Origin: an uncultured bacterium
GTDB taxonomy: Bacteria; Patescibacteriota; Minisyncoccia; Phycocordibacterales; UBA9973
Direction of reading: 5' to 3'
Assembly: GCA_903825265.1 (NCBI GenBank)
Contig: CAIJZW010000074.1
Coordinates: 1-20,431 of the forward strand
DNA length: 20,431 nucleotides
Shown here: positions 16,117 to 20,431 of the stretch, piece after piece
How positions within the stretch are numbered: position 1 is the first letter of the stretch
Layout of the letters: each line of letters opens with the position of its first letter
Notes under the pieces: generated by a model
What the model was told of the DNA's origin: nothing
Seen by the model: only the letters and a program-made list of their open reading frames with translations
Databases searched by the model: none
Translations under genes and position numbers: made by a program

Positions 16117-16129
16117 ACATATAGCGACA

Positions 16130-17119
16130 ATGATTACAATGAAAAAAATACTATATTCTATATTAATACTTAGTTTATTCTGTTTGCCAAATATTTCCAA
16201 AGCAGAAGTGCAAATTGGTGTTTTAGATAGTGATGTTAATCTAGAAATATACCCAGAGAATCCACAACCATACGAAAACGTAACCATCACTCTCACAAGT
16301 TATGCTACAGATATGAACAAAGCAATGATTGAATGGAGAAGTGGAAACAAATTAATACTATCTGGATATGGTAAAACAAGTTATTCTTTCAGAACTCTTG
16401 GTCCAAATACTTCTACATCTTTTGAAGTAACAATTGTTCCATCTGAGATAGGAGGAAAAATAACTAAAAATTTTACAATCAATCCATCTGAAGTTGATCT
16501 TTTATGGGAATCAATAGATGGATATACTCCACCTTTCTATAAAGGAAAATCTTTAACTTCAAGAGAGGGTGTTATTAAAGTTGTAGCAATTCCAAATACT
16601 AATGCAATCAAATCAGGGAAAGGGGATATTTCATATATGTGGAAAAATGGAGATAAGGCTTCTACTGGAGCATCTGGATATAATAAAGATTCATATGTAT
16701 TTGCAAATAGTGTACTTAATTTGAGTGAGAAGGTTACAGTTGGAGCATCTTCCGTAGATGGAGCTTATAGCGCTGTAAAAGAAATAGAAATACCAATGTA
16801 TCAACCTAAAATAATTTTTTACAAAAAATCCCCAACCGAAGGAGTTCTCTATAGTAATGCCATAAATGAAAATACACTTTTTCCAGAAGATGAGATAACA
16901 ATAACTGCTGTACCATACTTCCTACCAATAAAAGGAAATGAGAGTATTTTTAATTATAACTGGAGTATAAATGGAGATGACATAGCTACTCCTTCTAAGA
17001 AAACAGAACTCACAATTCGTCCTGCTTCTCGTGGAGGATATGCTGATATAAGTATAATATTTGAGAATTTAAGTAAAACATTTCAGAGAATTACTGGTAA
17101 ATTAAGATTAACTCTATAA
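16130..17119 (+). CDS. Secreted protein with Ig/PKD-like repeats
   Basis: A 329-aa protein; ATG 16130 is used because it is the first ATG after the promoter, and ATG 16139 (giving MKKILYSI) is an equally good alternative. An upstream in-frame TTG at 16082 lies within the promoter and is rejected. An N-terminal signal peptide ends near ISKA. The mature protein is beta-rich, and I read about three Ig- or PKD-like units from recurrent patterns such as NVTITLTSY, MIEWRSGNK, ISYMWKNGD and YNWSINGDD. It has no cysteine after the signal peptide and no C-terminal anchor. Its stop is one base before the pilin/peptidase fusion gene. It probably acts outside the membrane as a structural part of the secretion or pilus apparatus; that role is inferred from context. 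Confidence 0.85.
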   Translation: MITMKKILYSILILSLFCLPNISKAEVQIGVLDSDVNLEIYPENPQPYENVTITLTSYATDMNKAMIEWRSGNKLILSGYGKTSYSFRTLGPNTSTSFEVTIVPSEIGGKITKNFTINPSEVDLLWESIDGYTPPFYKGKSLTSREGVIKVVAIPNTNAIKSGKGDISYMWKNGDKASTGASGYNKDSYVFANSVLNLSEKVTVGASSVDGAYSAVKEIEIPMYQPKIIFYKKSPTEGVLYSNAINENTLFPEDEITITAVPYFLPIKGNESIFNYNWSINGDDIATPSKKTELTIRPASRGGYADISIIFENLSKTFQRITGKLRLTL

Positions 17120-17120
17120 T

Positions 17121-18494
17121 ATGAAAAAATATATTTATAATACAATAATTTGTTTAATATTTATTTTTAGTTTTTTATTTTCTTCAAATGTAAAAGCTTT
17201 TGCAGCAGATCAAACAATAAAATTAGAACTTGGTTCAGAAACACAAAACAGCCAAACAGGTAAATTTGCGTGGGTTTTAAAAATAACAACAACAAATATT
17301 CCAGATGGAGCAATTATTAAGACTGGCCTTGCTGAAAATTCAACCAAAGAAATGAACCCTGAGGAAAAACAGGTTACTATAAAAAATAATTATACTGAAT
17401 TTCACACAGATAGTATTTTAACCCCATCAACAAAATATCTGGTTACAACAATTTTATTAGACAATCCAAAAGTCAATCAAAAATTTTCAAAAACTACACC
17501 TGAAGGAATAAAACCAGATGTTATTACTAATGGTGAAGCTATTACATCCATAGGAAGTAATGTTATTGATAATAGTCCAGTTGGAGGTGAACTTCCTGTT
17601 TCTGTTACTCCTAAACAAATAAACTTAGATGCAAACAATGATACTACATACAAATTTCTTGCTCCTATTGGTCTAATAAAATCAATGAAATCAAACTGTA
17701 AAGATACTGATCCTACATGTATGGGAAATAATATAGGAAAATATCTAAACTATATATTCAAATTTATAATAGGACTTTGTGCAGCTCTTGCCGTAATAAT
17801 GCTTATAATAAATGGAGTTATGTATATGGGGGATGAATCTATCTTTGGGAAAACTGAAGCTAAAAGTAAAATGTTTGCAGCTATTGGTGGTTTACTTATT
17901 GCTCTTGGTGCTTATGCATTATTAAATACTATTAATCCAGATCTAACAGGAAAAGGTGGGGTTACAATAACTCCAGCAACTATTGAACTAGAGGAAACAC
18001 CGATAGAAACAGATAACGGAAAAAGTATTCCGACTAAAAATAGCTTTATTAACTGTGCTGGAGGAACAGGACTCTATCAAATAAATGGAGAATCTATTAT
18101 TTTTTGTAAAGCATATGTATCTAAACTTCAAGACATGATACTGGCTGCTAAAAATGCTGGTTATATACTTACTGGTGGAGGATTCAGAGAATATGAAGAA
18201 CAAGTAGCACTAAGAAATAAATACTGTCCTGATCCAAAATTAACAGTTCCATCATCATCTTGTAAACCACAAGTAGCGATTCCTGGAAGATCAACTCATG
18301 AACAAGGCTTGGCTCGTGATTTTCACTGCAATGGAGAATTAATTAACTGGGATAAACAAAACCCAAGATATACTCAAACTCCTAAAACAAAAGCATGTTT
18401 CGATTGGTTAGTACAAAATGCTGGAACATATGGATTTGCTAATCTACCTAAGGAAAATTGGCATTGGTCAACAGGACCAGATAAGGGTCGTTAA
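17121..18494 (+). CDS. Fusion: VirB2-like pilin membrane region plus VanY-type DD-carboxypeptidase
   Basis: A 457-aa three-part protein. After a signal peptide (about 1-28) comes a beta-rich domain (about 30-140) like a fibronectin or Ig fold. The middle (about 190-275) has a Cys pair (NCKDTDPTC) and two close hydrophobic segments (about 207-236 and 252-272) joined by a short charged loop, the layout of VirB2/TrbC-like pilins. The C-terminal part (about 305-457) is a zinc D-Ala-D-Ala carboxypeptidase of the VanY/DacB type, with RSTHEQGLARDF (H393, D400) and ENWHW (E445, H448), so the metal ligands and catalytic Glu look intact. It would cut peptidoglycan peptides at the cell surface. It starts one base after the Ig-like gene stop and is followed by the propeller gene. 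In classical systems VirB1 opens the wall; here the peptidase could do so. Confidence 0.9.
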   Translation: MKKYIYNTIICLIFIFSFLFSSNVKAFAADQTIKLELGSETQNSQTGKFAWVLKITTTNIPDGAIIKTGLAENSTKEMNPEEKQVTIKNNYTEFHTDSILTPSTKYLVTTILLDNPKVNQKFSKTTPEGIKPDVITNGEAITSIGSNVIDNSPVGGELPVSVTPKQINLDANNDTTYKFLAPIGLIKSMKSNCKDTDPTCMGNNIGKYLNYIFKFIIGLCAALAVIMLIINGVMYMGDESIFGKTEAKSKMFAAIGGLLIALGAYALLNTINPDLTGKGGVTITPATIELEETPIETDNGKSIPTKNSFINCAGGTGLYQINGESIIFCKAYVSKLQDMILAAKNAGYILTGGGFREYEEQVALRNKYCPDPKLTVPSSSCKPQVAIPGRSTHEQGLARDFHCNGELINWDKQNPRYTQTPKTKACFDWLVQNAGTYGFANLPKENWHWSTGPDKGR

Positions 18495-18508
18495 TAAATA
18501 TTTTACAT

Positions 18509-19861
18509 ATGCCTAAAAAAACAAAAATAATTTTTATAGTAGTATTTCTAACTGTCGGAATAATAATCCTTGGTCTTTATTTCTATACTAAAAATAGTAC
18601 CCCAAATACAACAAATACTGATAAAACTATATATCAGAAATTTAACCCATTTGGAACAAGTACTAAGGTTTCCACCGAAAACACCCCAGAAGAAACAAAC
18701 ACTCCAACAGAAAATATAGTAAAAGAAGCTTCAAAATTTCATCAAATAACTAATTTTGCAGTCGCAGGAGCAACATATTTTGAAGATATGAGACTACTCC
18801 CAATAAAAGAAAAAGTTGTTGAAACAACTCCAGCTGTAACACCAGAAGTAACGACTACAGAGACTAAAACACCAATTAAAATAACTAACACAAAAATACT
18901 ACCAAAGACAGCAAAAACAGTTTTACCTATAAAACCAGCAGAACCAACAACAGAAATAGTGCCCTCACTTAGATATGTAGAGAAGGCGACAGGACATGTG
19001 TATCAGATGTATTTAGATACAAAAGTTGAAAATAAAATATCAAACTCTACAATTCCAAGTGTTTATGAAACTATTTTTGATAGTAAGGCAAATTCTATTA
19101 TTTATAGATATATTTCTCCAGATGATAATAACTCTATTACAAGTTTTGTTGCCTCTCTTGGAGGTAAAAGTAATTTCCTATCTCCAAACATACTAGATAT
19201 AAGTTTATCTCCAGATAAGAGTAAATTTTTCTCACTTATTGAAAGTAAAACTGGGGTCACTGGAATAATTAAATCTTTTGAAGAGACGAAAACTACACAA
19301 GTGTTTACTTCTTCTTTCTCTGAATGGTTATCTCAATGGGTGACAGATAAGAATATATACCTAACAACTAAGCCTTCTTACTTAGTAGAAGGAAGTGTAT
19401 TTAATTTAAATACAACAAACGGAACCTTATCTAAAATTTTTGGAGGTGTGAAAGGTCTTACAACTCTTGCAAATAATGATGGCACTTCTATTATATTCGG
19501 AGCATCATTAGATATAGGCCCTAAGCTGAACTTATTTGATATCAAAAACCACACATCATCAGATTTGAATGTATATGGCTTACCTGAAAAATGTATCTGG
19601 AGTAGTGATAATATAAATGTTTATTGTTCAATTCCTAATGTAATTACAGGAACTCAATACCCAGATGTTTGGTATCAAGGACTAGTAACTTTTGATGACA
19701 GAGTTGTAAAAATAAATACACAAACAAAAGACATAATCTCAATAGCAAATTCTAGTAATGATAAACCAGTAGATGCTACTCATCTATTTTTAGATAAAAA
19801 GGAAAGTAAACTATTCTTCATTAATAAAAAAGATTCTACACTTTGGAGTTTGGACCTATAG
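18509..19861 (+). CDS. Membrane-anchored probable beta-propeller protein
   Basis: A 450-aa protein with one N-terminal membrane segment (about 7-26), a KFNPFGTS stretch (44-51), and a Thr/Pro-rich linker (about 105-155). A long beta-rich region follows (about 155-450) with repeated units such as LDISLSPDKSKFF, NDGTSIIFGASLD, IWSSDNINVYCS and FLDKKESKLFFI. These look like WD40/TolB-like propeller blades, in which a hydrophobic strand, a polar turn and a second strand recur. It lies 14 bases after the pilin/peptidase gene without a promoter of its own, so it is the last gene of the operon from 16130. It ends in TAG just before the terminator at 19893. Likely an extracytoplasmic scaffold; its partner is unknown. 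Confidence 0.85.
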   Translation: MPKKTKIIFIVVFLTVGIIILGLYFYTKNSTPNTTNTDKTIYQKFNPFGTSTKVSTENTPEETNTPTENIVKEASKFHQITNFAVAGATYFEDMRLLPIKEKVVETTPAVTPEVTTTETKTPIKITNTKILPKTAKTVLPIKPAEPTTEIVPSLRYVEKATGHVYQMYLDTKVENKISNSTIPSVYETIFDSKANSIIYRYISPDDNNSITSFVASLGGKSNFLSPNILDISLSPDKSKFFSLIESKTGVTGIIKSFEETKTTQVFTSSFSEWLSQWVTDKNIYLTTKPSYLVEGSVFNLNTTNGTLSKIFGGVKGLTTLANNDGTSIIFGASLDIGPKLNLFDIKNHTSSDLNVYGLPEKCIWSSDNINVYCSIPNVITGTQYPDVWYQGLVTFDDRVVKINTQTKDIISIANSSNDKPVDATHLFLDKKESKLFFINKKDSTLWSLDL

Positions 19862-19892
19862 TTAATTACTGACTACTAATTTTAGTAGAGAC

Positions 19893-19922
19893 AAAAACAC
19901 CTGAGCAATGCTCAGGTGTTTT
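19893..19922. terminator. Bidirectional Rho-independent terminator between convergent genes
   Basis: A perfect 12-13 bp stem (AAACACCTGAGC / GCTCAGGTGTTT) with an AAT loop. It has an A-run on its left (19893-19897) and a T-run on its right (19919-19922), so it can act on both strands. It ends the plus-strand secretion operon (stop 19861) and the minus-strand jag gene (stop 19946). A smaller hairpin CTACTAA-TT-TTAGTAG (19873-19888) sits next to it, and an 8-bp repeat pair TTAATTAC/GTAATTAA (19862-19869, 19928-19935) encloses both. Confidence 0.9.
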
Positions 19923-19945
19923 AATTGGTAATTAATAGATAATTA

Positions 19946-20416
19946 TTAACTATTTATATCTCCAACATATTTAATAACTACTCTTCTTTCTGCTCCATAT
20001 CCTTCTGATTCTGTTTTAATATCTGGAAGATTTTCTAGAAACATGTGTATAATACGGCGTTCACTCGCTGGCATAGGATCAACTTGTATATTACTTTTAA
20101 AATAACGAGCTCTCTCTGCCATCATGTGAGCTATATTCTTAAGATTATCAAATCTTTTCTTTTGATATCCATTTACATCAATAAAAATATTTGATATCTC
20201 TTCTATCCCTGTTGCTTTCTCTGTCATCTTACGAACTATATGATTAAGAGAACGAAGTGTTTCTCCTTCGCGTCCAATCATAAATCTTGAATCCGGAGTC
20301 TCTATCATACACCAAAGCATTCCATCCTCAAGAGATATTTCACATTTTGAAATAGTACAAGCAGTATGTGTAAAAATATTTTCTATTATTGATTTGATTG
20401 TTTCTTCTTGGTTCAT
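19946..20416 (-). CDS. jag: Jag/KhpB-like KH-R3H RNA-binding protein
   Basis: A 156-aa cytoplasmic single-stranded nucleic acid binding protein. A KH-like domain spans about residues 20-85 with IGREGETL (47-54) as its G-x-x-G loop, and an R3H domain spans about 90-153 with the signature ERRIIH (R120/R121...H124). It lacks the N-terminal Jag_N domain and linker of longer homologues, as in other short bacterial versions. In Firmicutes KhpB partners KhpA and affects cell elongation and mRNA levels; that is family knowledge. In many bacteria jag follows rpmH, rnpA and yidC, so those genes may lie past the right edge, but this window does not show them. The ATG (20416-20414) has no Shine-Dalgarno site. 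It is convergent with the secretion operon and shares its terminator. Confidence 0.92.
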   Translation of the reverse strand: MNQEETIKSIIENIFTHTACTISKCEISLEDGMLWCMIETPDSRFMIGREGETLRSLNHIVRKMTEKATGIEEISNIFIDVNGYQKKRFDNLKNIAHMMAERARYFKSNIQVDPMPASERRIIHMFLENLPDIKTESEGYGAERRVVIKYVGDINS

Positions 20417-20431
20417 ATTAATTTTATTTAT

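Noticed and set aside
16082..16129. TTG start at 16082 for the Ig-like secreted protein
   Set aside because: It lies inside the promoter (-35 at 16088, -10 at 16111) and would put a polar stretch before the signal peptide.
17115..17120. TATAAT directly before the ATG at 17121 read as a promoter
   Set aside because: It overlaps the stop of the preceding gene, and a start 6-8 bases on would fall inside the coding region; better seen as part of the AATAAT-like translation context.

Overview
This window looks like a piece of chromosome from a member of the Candidate Phyla Radiation (Patescibacteria), most likely near Parcubacteria. That is my inference from three things: strongly AT-rich DNA with tightly packed genes; a near absence of Shine-Dalgarno sites; and a locus of type IV secretion-like genes of a style familiar from such genomes. 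The standard bacterial code fits, because no frame needs TGA read as an amino acid. No tRNA, rRNA, CRISPR array, transposase or integrase is visible.

Left part (1-4343): a coiled-coil gene cut off by the left edge, a tiny acidic helical protein, an SF1 helicase of the PcrA/UvrD family, a 102-base stem-loop element in the intergenic space, and the 16S rRNA dimethyltransferase RsmA (KsgA). Middle and right (4385-19861): a long same-strand run of envelope and secretion genes. It starts with a membrane-anchored protein carrying a calcium-loop motif. A very large secreted cysteine-containing protein and a membrane-anchored N/Q-rich protein follow. The core comes next: a VirB6/TrbL-like polytopic protein, a soluble protein with an internal duplication, a PrgI-family membrane protein, a TraC-like protein and the VirB4 ATPase. 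The run ends with a secreted Ig/PKD-like protein, a fusion of a VirB2-like pilin membrane region to a VanY-type DD-peptidase, and a membrane-anchored probable beta-propeller. A strong bidirectional hairpin terminator separates this from a convergent minus-strand jag/khpB RNA-binding gene (19946-20416).

Taken together, the middle genes look like a reduced type IV secretion or pilus machine: ATPase (VirB4), inner-membrane channel parts (VirB6, PrgI), a pilin-like segment, and a peptidoglycan-cutting domain to open the wall. No VirD4, VirB8, VirB9, VirB10, VirB11 or relaxase is in the window. DNA export, DNA uptake or contact with a host cell cannot be told apart from sequence alone.

The observations most worth following up are the pilin/DD-peptidase fusion, a set of extended -10 promoters so close to start codons that the mRNAs would be leaderless or nearly so, an AATAAT motif directly before operon-internal start codons, the 102-base structured element upstream of rsmA, and a terminator-like palindrome embedded in frame in the helicase gene.
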